Shown: in pieces, positions 1 through 9,018 of the stretch
How positions within the stretch are numbered: the first letter of the stretch is position 1
Layout of the letters: each line of letters starts with the position of its first letter
Assembly: GCF_002837185.1 (NCBI RefSeq)
Contig: NZ_KZ478000.1
Coordinates: forward strand, 1 to 64,000
Origin: Pseudomonas fluorescens
GTDB lineage: Bacteria; Pseudomonadota; Gammaproteobacteria; Pseudomonadales; Pseudomonadaceae
Reading direction: 5' to 3'
Length of the DNA: 64,000 nt
Position numbers and translations under genes: made by a program
Notes under the pieces: model-generated
Database searches by the model: none
What the model saw: the letters and a program-made list of their open reading frames with translations, nothing else
Told to the model about the DNA's origin: nothing

Positions 1-28
1 CCAACATCCTGGTCGGCCCAGAGGCCGC

Positions 29-58
29 CATCGGGGGCAAGCCCCCTCCCACATTTGG
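29..58. repeat. REP element (single)
   Basis: A GGGGGC-AA-GCCCCC hairpin followed by TCCCACATTTGGA. The same core recurs six or more times in the window, always between genes, which is the usual behaviour of Pseudomonas REP sequences. Confidence 0.8.
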
Positions 59-96
59 ATTGTGGAGCATCAGTAAGATAGTCATAAGCTAACAAC

Positions 97-139
97 GGGG
101 GGCAAGTCGAATCGTCGCACAGCCCCTCCCACATTTGGA
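97..139. repeat. Degenerate REP element
   Basis: A GGGGGGCAAG half-hairpin is separated by about 15 bases from GCCCCTCCCACATTTGGAT. The outer parts match the REP core but the centre is replaced, so it looks like a decayed or expanded REP. It lies directly downstream of the TetR gene stop. Confidence 0.5.
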
Positions 140-150
140 TTGTGTTCGAC

Positions 151-765
151 TCAGGCTCTAATTGCCGCTTCGACCCGCGCAATATACGCATCGAACCGCG
201 CCACCAGGTCCACCCGCTCCGGAAAGCGCAGCCACTGGATCTGCAGGCCATCCATCATGGCCAGGATCTCTTCCACCAGCCCGGCGATGTCGACATCGCT
301 GCGCACCTCCCCCGCCGCCACCAGGTCGGCGAACTGCCCCTGCAAACGTCGCTGGATCCCCGCATAGCGCTCCTGGAACCAGCCCCACGCCGGTTGCGTA
401 TCAAGCAGGCTTTCCGCATTCAAAATGGTAAACGCGCGCACCACGCCAGGCGCGGTGGCATTCGAACGGTTGATCGCGCGCAGGCTGCCAAGCAACCCGC
501 TCAACGACTTCTCGGCGCGTACTTCATCGGCAATCCGTTGGTTGACTTCGTCGCGGCGTTGCAGCACGCCCATCAACAACGAGATCTTGCTGGGAAAGTG
601 ATGCAGCAGGCCAGCCACGGAAATACCGACAATCGCCGCCACCTGGGCCACGGAGGCGCCGCTGTAGCCCTCCAGGGAGAACACCTGCAAGGCCGCGTCC
701 AGCAGCTCTTCGCGGCGTTTTTCTCCCTTGGGTGCACGGCGGGTTTTAGGGGCGGGTTCGGTCAT
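151..765 (-). CDS. TetR/AcrR-family transcriptional regulator
   Basis: The protein has 204 residues, usual for TetR repressors. A basic start is followed by a TetR helix-turn-helix at about residues 18-60 (LLDAALQVFSLEGY, then VAQVAAIVGISVAGLLHHFPSK), where the canonical Y-HF motif reads LLHHF. The rest is the helical ligand-binding and dimer domain, whose ligand cannot be read from sequence. A GGAT stretch about 8 bases ahead of the ATG can serve as ribosome binding site. It is flanked by REP elements downstream and a LacI-family gene fragment upstream, so its target operon may lie beyond the left edge. Family assignment is firm and the regulated genes are unknown. Confidence 0.85.
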   Translation of the reverse strand: MTEPAPKTRRAPKGEKRREELLDAALQVFSLEGYSGASVAQVAAIVGISVAGLLHHFPSKISLLMGVLQRRDEVNQRIADEVRAEKSLSGLLGSLRAINRSNATAPGVVRAFTILNAESLLDTQPAWGWFQERYAGIQRRLQGQFADLVAAGEVRSDVDIAGLVEEILAMMDGLQIQWLRFPERVDLVARFDAYIARVEAAIRA

Positions 766-827
766 GGGAACATCCTTGTGGGCAGGCCTGCACCGTATCC
801 AAATTGCCCCTGGGCCGCAAATAAAGC

Positions 828-1180
828 TCAGGCGCTTTCGCGTTCGATCACGCGGCAGTCCAACAGGTTCAAGCGCTGTACCTCATCCACCACCGGCAGT
901 ACGCCAAGGCTTTCCAGCACCCGCGTGGCCGCCAGCACACCGATTTCCAACGCCGGCGGCTTGATGGTGCTCAGGCTCGGCAACAGCATTTCGGCAAACG
1001 GGTAATCGCCGAAACCGAGTACCGCGCAGTCCTGGGGGATCTTCAACCGGGCACGCTGCCCCGCCAGCAAGCCACCGGCGGCCAGGTTGTCATTGGCGAA
1101 GAAGATCGCGTCGGGCGGTGTGGCATGGCTCATCAGGCTTTCCATCGCCTGATTGCCCGCATCAAAAGGCGCGCGATCGG
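828..1180 (-). pseudogene. C-terminal fragment of a LacI-family regulator
   Basis: The reading frame encodes about 117 residues that match only the end of a LacI/GalR effector-binding domain: PPDAIFFANDNLAAGG (the F-A-x-N-D-x-x-A-x-G signature), then LGFGDYPFAEMLLPSLSTI (the GFDD equivalent with pro-serine-thr-isoleucine). The DNA-binding domain and first two thirds of the periplasmic-binding-like domain are absent. Upstream the homologous frame (ending ...DADRAPFDAGNQAME) runs directly into a REP element at 1182-1206, after which the TonB receptor begins. The remnant probably derives from a gluconate or other sugar regulator cut by a deletion ending at the REP. It is unlikely to be functional. 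Confidence 0.7.
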
Positions 1181-1181
1181 C

Positions 1182-1206
1182 GTCGGGGGCAAGCCCCCTC
1201 CCACAG
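1182..1206. repeat. REP element at a gene truncation point
   Basis: TCGGGGGCAAGCCCCCTCCCACAG, the same core as the other REPs here. It sits exactly where homology to the LacI-family regulator stops. Confidence 0.75.
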
Positions 1207-1227
1207 GTTGATGGGTGTTTACAGCCC

Positions 1228-3633
1228 TCAGAAATCGACAGTGGCCGACAACAGGTAGGTACGCGGGGTCGACAGGGTCAATCCCGGCTCACTGTCATCC
1301 GACGCACCGGCCGAACTCCAGTAGCGCTTGTCGGCGACGTTCTCCACATTGGCCCGCAGGGTGATGCGCTTGTCATCGACCTTGAACGCGTAACGCGCAC
1401 CCACGTCGATGCGGTTCCAGGCGTCGATCTGTTTGACGTTGGACTGGTCCAGGTACTGTGAGCTCGAGTAAATGCCGCGACTGGTCAGGGTCAGGCCTTC
1501 CAGCGTCGGCACGTCCCATTCGGCGCCCAGGTTCACGTTGTATTTGGGTGTGGCGGGCGCGCGATTGCCGTCGAACGTACCGTTGGTGGTGTGGGTCAGT
1601 TCGCTGTCGATGTACATCACCCCGCCGAGCAGGCGCAAGCCCTTCAGTGGTTCGCCGAACACGCTCAATTCCATCCCATTGTTCTGGCGCTTGCCGTTGG
1701 GGCCGAACACCCGCGAGGTGGCGTTGGTCTCATACGCCGGTTGCCTGATACGGAACACCGCGGCGGTCACGGCAAACGCCCCAGCGTCGTATTTGGCGCC
1801 CGCTTCGATCTGGCGGCTGATAAAGGGCGGGAAGATTTCGTCCTCGTTGATCGAGGTGGACGGTGCAACCTTGCCCTGGCTCAGACCTTCCATATAGTTA
1901 GCGTACAACGACAGTTTGTCGGTGGCCTTGAACAGCACGCCGCCCGAGGGCGAGATCTTTTCTTCATCGTAGGCGGTGGCGCCTTTGACGTTGTCGGTCC
2001 AGTCATCCACCTTCACCCGCTGCCAGCGCGCGCCAAGGGTCAACAGCAAACGGTCGTCGAAAAAGCCCAGGGTGTCGGACAAGGCCACGCCGCTGAATGT
2101 ATTTTCGGTATAGACCTTGGAATCAAAGCGTGTCGGCCGCGAGGGCACCGGGGTCTGGACCGGGTTATAGAGATTGCTCGGCGCCGCCGCATACCGCGCC
2201 CCGCCGTTTTCAAAGTCCATGTAGAAGTAGCTGGCCGCCAGGTTGATTTCATGACTGACCGGCCCGCTGTGGAACCAGCTGCGCACGCCGGCAGTGGCGG
2301 TGCGCACGTTTTCATCGCGGGTAAAATCACGCGGCAGCACGCTGAAATCCCCGGCGTTGTTGGTGACCGAAACCGCGTGGCGCAGGAAGTCATGGTTACT
2401 CTTGCGCGCGCCTACCCCGCCGTACAGCATCACACTGTCGCTGAGATCGAACTCGCCGTTGACCGTGCCAAAGGTGTCGTTGGTACTGGCCTTGCTCCAG
2501 GACTGCGCGTAGTTGCGTCGCACATCATTGGCGCTTGGCACCTTGGCATTGGCGCCGACCTGCACGCGCTCCTGGGGCGCATCGGTGTCCCGCTCGGTAC
2601 GCCCGATATCGGTGGAAAGACGCAGGCGCTCGCCGCGAAAGTCCAGGCCGAGCACCGCCATTTCGCGGTCAACCGACTGATGATCCCACGCCGTATCCCC
2701 GGCCTGTTTCACCCCGTTGAAACGGATACCGAATTTGTTGTCCTCGCCAAACCGACGCCCGATATCCACCGCGCCACCGGCCTGGCTGTCGGACGCCCAA
2801 CTGCCGGTGAATGAATTGATGTCCTTGTCGGTAGCCCGCTTGGGCACCACGTTGATCCCGCCGCCGACACTGCCGCGAGGGGAGATGCCATTGATCAACT
2901 GCGTCGGGCCCTTGAGGATATCGACGCGGTCGGCCATTTCCATGTCGATGGTGTAAGTCGGCAACACACCGTACAAGCCGTTATAGGCCACGTCGCTATT
3001 GAACAGGCTGAACCCACGGATGGTGAACTGCTCATAACGCCCGCCGGCCGGGTTGGTGGCACGCACCGAAGGGTCGCTGGCGATCAGATCGCCGAGGGTG
3101 CGCGCCTGCTGGTTCTTCACCGCATCCGCGGTGTAGGTGGTCATGCTGAACGGCGTTTCCATGAAGTCCCGCGAGCCCAGCAGCCCTTGCGAACCGCGAC
3201 GCGCCACCTGCCCACCGGCATACGTGTCGCCGTCGGCCAGCCCTGTGGTGCCCACAATCGACGTCGGCGCCAATTGCAGGCTCGCGCCCTCCGGCACCGC
3301 CACTAACACATACGCCTGCTCCCCCATCGGTTGCAGTTGCAGACCGGAGCCTTGCAGCAACCGTGCGAAGCCCTCCTCCACGGCATAATCGCCGGACAAG
3401 CCACCGCTGCTGCGACCGCTGACCAACGCCGGATCGACCGACAGGTTGACCCCCGCCAGCCCGGCGAAACGCGTCAGCGCCGCGCTCAAGCTGCCGGCGG
3501 GTACCTGGTAACTGCGACGGGCGGCGGCGTCTTCGGCGTAACTGAGCGGGATGAACAGCGGGCTGGTGCTGAGGCTGAGCATCAGGCTCAGTTTCAGTAA
3601 GGGACGCAAGGACATGGCGGGGACTGCGGGCAT
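1228..3633 (-). CDS. TonB-dependent siderophore receptor with STN domain
   Basis: Outer-membrane receptor, about 801 residues. In order: a signal peptide with hydrophobic core and cleavage near LSYAEDAA; a secretin/TonB short N-terminal (STN) domain from about residue 40 to 110 (YQVPAGSLSAALTRFAG ... GSGLQL); a plug domain containing ETPFSMTTYTADAVKNQQ and ILKGPTQLINGISP; and a 22-strand barrel ending in TYLLSATVDF with the terminal Phe typical of outer-membrane barrels. STN domains signal to a FecR-type anti-sigma factor, but no sigma/anti-sigma pair is adjacent in the window. A GTG 24 bases upstream (at 3657) is an alternative start. The ligand is probably a hydroxamate or other ferric siderophore and cannot be fixed from sequence. 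Confidence 0.9.
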   Translation of the reverse strand: MPAVPAMSLRPLLKLSLMLSLSTSPLFIPLSYAEDAAARRSYQVPAGSLSAALTRFAGLAGVNLSVDPALVSGRSSGGLSGDYAVEEGFARLLQGSGLQLQPMGEQAYVLVAVPEGASLQLAPTSIVGTTGLADGDTYAGGQVARRGSQGLLGSRDFMETPFSMTTYTADAVKNQQARTLGDLIASDPSVRATNPAGGRYEQFTIRGFSLFNSDVAYNGLYGVLPTYTIDMEMADRVDILKGPTQLINGISPRGSVGGGINVVPKRATDKDINSFTGSWASDSQAGGAVDIGRRFGEDNKFGIRFNGVKQAGDTAWDHQSVDREMAVLGLDFRGERLRLSTDIGRTERDTDAPQERVQVGANAKVPSANDVRRNYAQSWSKASTNDTFGTVNGEFDLSDSVMLYGGVGARKSNHDFLRHAVSVTNNAGDFSVLPRDFTRDENVRTATAGVRSWFHSGPVSHEINLAASYFYMDFENGGARYAAAPSNLYNPVQTPVPSRPTRFDSKVYTENTFSGVALSDTLGFFDDRLLLTLGARWQRVKVDDWTDNVKGATAYDEEKISPSGGVLFKATDKLSLYANYMEGLSQGKVAPSTSINEDEIFPPFISRQIEAGAKYDAGAFAVTAAVFRIRQPAYETNATSRVFGPNGKRQNNGMELSVFGEPLKGLRLLGGVMYIDSELTHTTNGTFDGNRAPATPKYNVNLGAEWDVPTLEGLTLTSRGIYSSSQYLDQSNVKQIDAWNRIDVGARYAFKVDDKRITLRANVENVADKRYWSSAGASDDSEPGLTLSTPRTYLLSATVDF

Positions 3634-3703
3634 GGGAAGGCTCTCGATTTTATTCACTGCCTGGAATGACAGGCGAGGTGAAAAAAAGGGACAGCCTGCA
3701 GTT

Positions 3704-3718
3704 GGATAATTATTCCTG
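3704..3718. promoter_or_regulatory. Possible Fur box upstream of the siderophore receptor
   Basis: GGATAATTATTCCTG matches the 7-1-7 Fur consensus well in the left half (6 of 7) and poorly in the right (3 of 7), with an ATAATTAT palindrome at its core. It lies 47 to 85 bases upstream of the candidate receptor starts, overlapping the 3' end of the EAL gene. The inference relies on position and on receptors of this class being iron-repressed. Confidence 0.35.
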
Positions 3719-5479
3719 GGCGCGATTAGAGACCCACCCGGGTATCGCAGTAGCCTCCATCGGCCTTGCGATCAGATATCCCTGAACCTCATGACACCCC
3801 CACCCACGGACAAGCTCATACGTTTGCAGGTTCTCAACACCTTCAGCCACCACGCGGTACCCCAACGAATTGGCAAGTTTGATAATTGTGCGTACCAGAC
3901 ACTGACTCCTGGACTGCTGTACCAGGTTTTCAATCAGTGAACGATCTAATTTAACGACACTGGCGGGCAGCCGTTGCAGGTGGGACCAGTTGCTATAGCC
4001 CGTTCCGAAGTCATCAATGGCAATCTCGATACCCAACGCACGCAGCTGATTGAGATGGCGCAGGACGCTTTCGAAATCACCTATGCGGGCGCTTTCAGTC
4101 AACTCCACTTCAAGCAACCGAGGATCGAAATCAGCCTGTCGAACCCTACGCACCAGAGCGTTTATGAATATCGAAGACTCGATGTCCTGCACAGTGACAT
4201 TGATCGACACCTTGAAATTCAAGCCCTTGCGCTGCCACTGAGCCGCCTGGTCGATCGTGTTTCGCAAGACCCACAGACTGATCTGCTCCATTAACGCTGT
4301 TTTTTCCGCCAGCGGGATGAACTCTGAAGGTCCGATGGCCCCCAGAAGCGGGTGCTCCCAGCGCAGTAGCGCCTCAACCGACGTGCATGTTCCAGTACCT
4401 ATATCAATACGAGGCTGGTAGACCATTCTGAATTGTTCATCGCCGGCTATAGCCGTTGCCAGCGAGCTCAAGATAATAAAAGTGCGCTGCTGTGTGGCGT
4501 CCAGTTTATCCTCGTAGTAACCCCAGCCAACCATTCGATCTCTGGCATCATCCGCGGCGCTGATCGCCAGACGCAGACACTCATGCGGCGACTCACCTGA
4601 ACCCTCAAGTTTCAACAAGCCCACGCCGACGGTCATCTGCAAAGGAATGTCGTGGCACAGTACCGGCGTGATGTAGTCATTGATAACCGCTTTGCTGACA
4701 GCTTCTCCAATGCGGCAAGGCACAATAAGGCCGAACCGTGTAGGACTGATTTTGTAAAGCCGGGATTCGGGTGGAACAATCCTTAACAAGCGCTCCTTGA
4801 TAGCCAACATCAAGTCCAAAGAAAACTCATAGCCCAACGTCTTGACTACCTCGTTCAAAAAGTCGGGAGAAATCACATCAATCACGACGAGACTACAGAC
4901 TTGCAGGCGATTCTGAGCATTGCCGATGTCGCTCTCAAGCCGAGCGCGGTTGTATAAGCCTGTGGCAGGGTCGACATAGCTTTCTGATCTGAGCGCAATG
5001 ATTCGACTCATCACCAGTCCAGCCAGATGCCTCAGCATTGAGGCATCTTGTTCGCTCATCATTGGCCTGGTGACGGTATCAATCACGCACAGAGCGCCAA
5101 GACCCAAACCGTCGTCAGTGGTCAGCGGCGCGCCCGCGTAATACCGGATACCTGGAAGCCCGGTGACCAGGGGATTGTCCTGGAAACGCGGATCAAGCAT
5201 CGCGTCCGGCACCTCGAGAAACTCATGGGAGTACAAGGTATAAGCACAGAAAGATTCGCGGCGGGGCGTTTCATTGATGCTTACGCCGACCTTGGCGCGG
5301 AACCACTGCTGGTGTTCATCCACAATTGAAATGAGCACAATGGGTGCTCGGAAGTATTCAGCACAGAGCGCAACGATTTGATCAAACGTATCATCGCGCT
5401 GATCGTCGAGCAGACATAGCTCACGGATTCGCAGAAGACGACGTTGCTCAAGGGTTGACAGATCTTCGGCGTGTTCCAT
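3710..5479 (-). CDS. GAF-GGDEF(degenerate)-EAL cyclic-di-GMP phosphodiesterase
   Basis: About 589 residues, no membrane segment. A GAF sensor domain covers about residues 30-160 (AYTLYSHEFLEVPDAMLDPRF and LGALCVID are typical). The following GGDEF-type domain (about 170-315) is degenerate: the signature position reads SPTRFGLIV, so no cyclase activity is expected. The EAL domain (about 335-575) keeps its key motifs: VEALLRW, ELTES, IDDFGTGYS, KLDRSLI and VAEGVEN, so it should hydrolyse c-di-GMP. The ATG at 5479 is preferred over the TTG one codon earlier. This ATG overlaps by one base (TGATG) the stop of the open frame that continues past the TAG of the preceding chemoreceptor gene, suggesting the two were translationally coupled. 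Confidence 0.85.
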   Translation of the reverse strand: MEHAEDLSTLEQRRLLRIRELCLLDDQRDDTFDQIVALCAEYFRAPIVLISIVDEHQQWFRAKVGVSINETPRRESFCAYTLYSHEFLEVPDAMLDPRFQDNPLVTGLPGIRYYAGAPLTTDDGLGLGALCVIDTVTRPMMSEQDASMLRHLAGLVMSRIIALRSESYVDPATGLYNRARLESDIGNAQNRLQVCSLVVIDVISPDFLNEVVKTLGYEFSLDLMLAIKERLLRIVPPESRLYKISPTRFGLIVPCRIGEAVSKAVINDYITPVLCHDIPLQMTVGVGLLKLEGSGESPHECLRLAISAADDARDRMVGWGYYEDKLDATQQRTFIILSSLATAIAGDEQFRMVYQPRIDIGTGTCTSVEALLRWEHPLLGAIGPSEFIPLAEKTALMEQISLWVLRNTIDQAAQWQRKGLNFKVSINVTVQDIESSIFINALVRRVRQADFDPRLLEVELTESARIGDFESVLRHLNQLRALGIEIAIDDFGTGYSNWSHLQRLPASVVKLDRSLIENLVQQSRSQCLVRTIIKLANSLGYRVVAEGVENLQTYELVRGWGCHEVQGYLIARPMEATAIPGWVSNRAQE

Positions 5480-5583
5480 CAAACTCTCAACGAAGGTAAT
5501 GAGATAAAGGACGATTCTTCGACGTCGCGGGCAGAGGCTTCGATCGGCGAGAACAGTGCGACCAACGATTCCTGCGCGACCTA
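5479..5583 (-). other. In-frame continuation of the chemoreceptor gene beyond a TAG
   Basis: Reading on from the TAG at 5583-5581 in the same frame gives 33 sense codons (VAQESLVALFSPIEASARD, then VEESSFISLPSLRV) and then TGA at 5481-5479. The stop overlaps the start of the EAL gene as TGATG. The TAG follows GTG GCT and could have arisen from CAG by one change. This may be a nonsense mutation, a sequencing error, or a chance open frame after a genuine stop. Confidence 0.5.
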
Positions 5584-6894
5584 AGCCACTTGAGTCGCGA
5601 ACCTGCCCACCGCCTCGACGACTCTCTTGGCCCCATCCTGGATTTCAACAATGACCTGGCCTGCCTGCGTGGCAAGTTCAAGGCCTTGCTCTGCCTGGGA
5701 CTTACTGTTTGCCATCTCAGCGACGGTTTGTTCCACCAGCTTCTGGTTCTGCAACACCACCGATGCGATCTCTTCAGTAGCGGTACTGGTGCGGCCAGCC
5801 AGTTGTCGAACTTCATCCGCTACTACAGCGAAGCCTCGCCCCTGCTCACCTGCGCGAGCAGCTTCAATCGCAGCATTCAATGCCAACAAGTTGGTTTGCT
5901 GAGCAATACTGCTGATCGTCTGAATGATCGAGCTGATCAACAACGACTGCTTCCCGAGCGCCTCTACCCCGCCGGAGGCAGCCTGCATATCACCCGCGAC
6001 TTTACGCATGGTGTGCATCGTATCGTTGACTACGACGGCTCCGCGCTGAGCAGTGACATCCGTCTGCTGGGAGATCTCAAATGCAGTTTGGGCTGCTTCA
6101 CTGACTTCCTGCTCACGCGCAACCTGGTCGGTGATAACCGTCGCAAACTTGACGACCTTGCAGAGCGTTCCTTCGGTGTCATAAACCGGGTTATACGTCG
6201 CTTCCAGCCATACCGTCCTACCGCTACTGTCAACACGCTCAAATCGCCCGGCGACAAACTCACCCTTGTTCAAAGTGGACCAGAACTCCTTGTATTTCTG
6301 CGACGACGCTTCCTCCGGCCTGCAGAAAATACGGTGGTGACTGCCCTTAGCCTGGCTCAGGTTGTAGCCCATCGCTTTCAGGAACTGCTCATTCGCCATG
6401 AGCACATGCCCGGAAAGATCGAATTCGATCACGGCCGTCGAACGAAGTAATGCATCGATGAAGGATGTGTTTTCCGACGCTTGTTCCACGCGCGAAGTGA
6501 TGTTCGTGGCATGGCAGGTCACATGGCTCAACCTGCCATTTTCATCCTTTACCGGTTGCCAATGTGCGTGAAGCCACACCAGGGAACCGTCAGCGTGCAG
6601 GTATCTGTATTCATCAGAGATGGATTTACCGGCCGCTACCGCTGCTCGAAAGTTATGGAAGCATGGGAGCTTGGACACGTACTGCGGAACAACATCAGCC
6701 ATGGCGCGACCCAGGAGCCGATCCTGGTCGTAGCCCAAGGCGCGTGCGAAATTTTCGTTGCACGCGATAATTTTGAATGTCGGGTCGATACTCATTGTCA
6801 GCATTTCGCGGTTGAGGCCATCGCGCAGTTGGCGCAGCTCCAACAGCTCTGCCGTCTGAGCGTGAAGCTGGTTCTTGATTTTGGTATTGAACAT
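5581..6894 (-). CDS. Soluble PAS-PAS methyl-accepting chemotaxis protein, BdlA-like
   Basis: 437 residues with no signal peptide or membrane segment. PAS domain 1 spans about residues 25-135 (ACNENFARALGYDQDRLLG ... DGSLVWLHAHWQPV) and PAS 2 about 140-260 (MANEQFLKAMGY, HHRIFC, VWLEATYNPVYD). The chemoreceptor signalling domain contains the conserved hairpin tip (IAQQTNLLALNAAIEAARAG, then EQGRGFAVVADEVRQLA). The same order and cytoplasmic build are found in P. aeruginosa BdlA, which links energy or redox sensing to biofilm dispersal through phosphodiesterases. Here the next gene downstream encodes an EAL phosphodiesterase, which fits that role. The frame stays open for 33 codons after the TAG stop (see 5479-5583), so the C terminus may be truncated. 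Confidence 0.8.
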   Translation of the reverse strand: MFNTKIKNQLHAQTAELLELRQLRDGLNREMLTMSIDPTFKIIACNENFARALGYDQDRLLGRAMADVVPQYVSKLPCFHNFRAAVAAGKSISDEYRYLHADGSLVWLHAHWQPVKDENGRLSHVTCHATNITSRVEQASENTSFIDALLRSTAVIEFDLSGHVLMANEQFLKAMGYNLSQAKGSHHRIFCRPEEASSQKYKEFWSTLNKGEFVAGRFERVDSSGRTVWLEATYNPVYDTEGTLCKVVKFATVITDQVAREQEVSEAAQTAFEISQQTDVTAQRGAVVVNDTMHTMRKVAGDMQAASGGVEALGKQSLLISSIIQTISSIAQQTNLLALNAAIEAARAGEQGRGFAVVADEVRQLAGRTSTATEEIASVVLQNQKLVEQTVAEMANSKSQAEQGLELATQAGQVIVEIQDGAKRVVEAVGRFATQVA

Positions 6895-7041
6895 GGAAAA
6901 CCGCCTATAGGGTCATAGCAAGTCTATCGGCACCACCTGAATGATATTGAGGCCGTCCGCCGCAGATAAAGGATGCGGCGATAAAGTACCGACCTCAGCC
7001 CCCGGTGTGTCAAAGACGCCGTCCTGCCCCAACCTGATATC

Positions 7042-8682
7042 CTAAGCCGCCGTGAAAAAAGCCACTTTCGCCGTAAGGCGATCCGCTAACTGCGAGAGTT
7101 CCATGCTAGCGGTTGCAACTTGATGCGAGCCGGTGGCTGATTGCACGGTGGAGCCGTGAATACGGTTGATGTTTTGAGCAACATCATCAGCCACGCCACT
7201 CTGCTGTACAGAAGCGCTGGCAATCTGGGCGTTCATATGACTGATGGCGCCAACCTGCTCGCTGATCCTGGCCAGTGCACTCTGCGCGCTGCGGGTTTGT
7301 GTGGCGGTTTGGCTCGCCAGCTCGCAACTGTTGCGCATGGTTTGCGAGGCGGCTTGCGTCCCCGATTGCAGCGTGCTGATCATCTCCCGGATTTCCTCGG
7401 TTGACTGCTGGGTACGGTTGGCCAGCGAGCGCACTTCATCGGCGACCACCGCAAATCCACGCCCATGCTCTCCTGCCCTCGCCGCCTCAATAGCAGCGTT
7501 CAGCGCCAGCAAGTTGGTTTGAGAGGCGATGGAGTTGATGACATCGATCACTGACTCGATATTTTCACTGTATTTGGATACCTGATCTACGGTACCCGTG
7601 GTTTGCTCCAGCATTATTGCCAGTTGGTCAATGGCAACGGCAGTGCTTGCAACCAATCGATTACCGTTTTCCACTTCGATGTCGGCCACGCGGGACGCAT
7701 CAGCTGCCTGCGCGGCATACCCGGATACTTCGCTGACAGTAGCGGCCATTTGCGTGATGGCTGTGGCTACCTGCTCGGCTTCGTGGGTTTGCAGGTTGAT
7801 CTGGTCATTGTTGGTCGACGAGGTGGCAGACAATTGGATGGAGGACTGATTGACCTCCTGGGCCGCCCTGCGCACTTGTTGAATAGTCTGCGCCAAGTGC
7901 ACAAGCGCGTCTTTGAGCACCCCCATCACACTCTTGGGGTAGTCAGTGGAAATAGTCTGGTTCAGATCACCCGCCGCCAGACGCTCAATGGCCAATGCCA
8001 CCTCAGTGGGCTCGGCGCCCAACGTCGATTTAACGAAGCGAATAATCACCGCCGATAACGTGACGCTCAGCAGCAGCGCGATACTGGTCGCGATCAGCAT
8101 CAGGGTACTGAACTGGCTGGCCGTTTCCTGCACCGCGCCAAGCTTGGCCTTGATGGATGCTTCTTCATAGTCAATCAGCGCATTCACGCGCTTTAACCAC
8201 TCGCTGTAATCCAAAGAAGTTTGACGCATCAGAAGCGCCTGGGCTCCGGGAATGTCCCCCGCTCGGCGCATTGAAATGACCGCCTGGGTGGATGTGAGGG
8301 TTTGTTGTTCAATCTCCTTGATTGCGGTCAGCAGTCGAAGCTCTTCGCCCGTAACGCTTGCGCGTGTGAACAACTGATCCATTGGCGCCGCCGAGTCGGC
8401 GTAGGCTTGCTCCAGGGCTTTAATCTGCGACAAGTATGTGTCCAGATCATGGTCGCTCGTCACGAGCACCGCATCCCGGATAGCAATGGCACGGTTATGC
8501 ACGCTGCCACGGAAATTGATGGCGTAGCGCTGCACCTTTGCCGCGTTTTCACTGACGTCGCCCAAGGTGGCATCAATGAACCCAACGCGCTGAATGCCGA
8601 TGGCAGTGATCAACATCAGAAGTGCCAGGATGGCTGCGAAACTCAGCCCTATGCGTGTGGCCAACGAGAGCGTTTTCTTCAT
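7042..8682 (-). CDS. Methyl-accepting chemotaxis protein, 4HB_MCP type
   Basis: 546 residues. A membrane helix at about residues 10-32 is followed by a roughly 155-residue periplasmic helical region (four-helix bundle type, with the IAIRDAVLVTSDHDL pattern), a second membrane helix at about 190-215 (STLMLIATSIALLLSVTLSA), a HAMP domain (IERLAAGDLNQTIST), and the cytoplasmic signalling domain with the tip motif IASQTNLLALNAAIEAARAG. It senses a small ligand and signals to CheA/CheW. The ligand is unknown. It is the second chemoreceptor in tandem with the soluble PAS receptor but is separated from it by about 150 bases, so it is probably transcribed separately. Confidence 0.9.
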   Translation of the reverse strand: MKKTLSLATRIGLSFAAILALLMLITAIGIQRVGFIDATLGDVSENAAKVQRYAINFRGSVHNRAIAIRDAVLVTSDHDLDTYLSQIKALEQAYADSAAPMDQLFTRASVTGEELRLLTAIKEIEQQTLTSTQAVISMRRAGDIPGAQALLMRQTSLDYSEWLKRVNALIDYEEASIKAKLGAVQETASQFSTLMLIATSIALLLSVTLSAVIIRFVKSTLGAEPTEVALAIERLAAGDLNQTISTDYPKSVMGVLKDALVHLAQTIQQVRRAAQEVNQSSIQLSATSSTNNDQINLQTHEAEQVATAITQMAATVSEVSGYAAQAADASRVADIEVENGNRLVASTAVAIDQLAIMLEQTTGTVDQVSKYSENIESVIDVINSIASQTNLLALNAAIEAARAGEHGRGFAVVADEVRSLANRTQQSTEEIREMISTLQSGTQAASQTMRNSCELASQTATQTRSAQSALARISEQVGAISHMNAQIASASVQQSGVADDVAQNINRIHGSTVQSATGSHQVATASMELSQLADRLTAKVAFFTAA

Positions 8683-9018
8683 GGCTTACTCTGAAATATG
8701 CCCGTCATGGGACTGGGTTGATGCGGATGACGCGAGGGGCGCGGTGAGCCAATCACGCTGGGTGCGTTGAAGATACGTCGATGACGGATAACCAATCCAT
8801 TGAGTATTACGCACTGCATTGATAGCTCAGTGCTATCACGCGGAGTAGTGAGCCGCAGGCTCATGAGGCAGCGCGCCGGGTGCCTGCCATCGCTCGGAAC
8901 CTCAATAAAACGGTGACAGAGGCCCCCGCCAAGGGCTCACGCAATAGCCCTGTATATCACCGGCCTTGACCTGATCGAGTAGTTTCAGCCAATCAATGAC
9001 TTCCTTGCCGAGGCCCTT
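8683..9018. other. Intergenic region with a possible small minus-strand frame
   Basis: The region separates a minus-strand chemoreceptor from a plus-strand protease and should hold both promoters. On the minus strand a frame ending at 8902 encodes a protein-like stretch, starting at a GTG at 9033 within the protease 5' end: VSQCHKGLGKEVIDWLKLL, then DQVKAGDIQGYCVSPWRGP, ending LSPFY. It has no clear ribosome binding site. It may be a gene remnant, a small protein, or chance. Confidence 0.3.
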
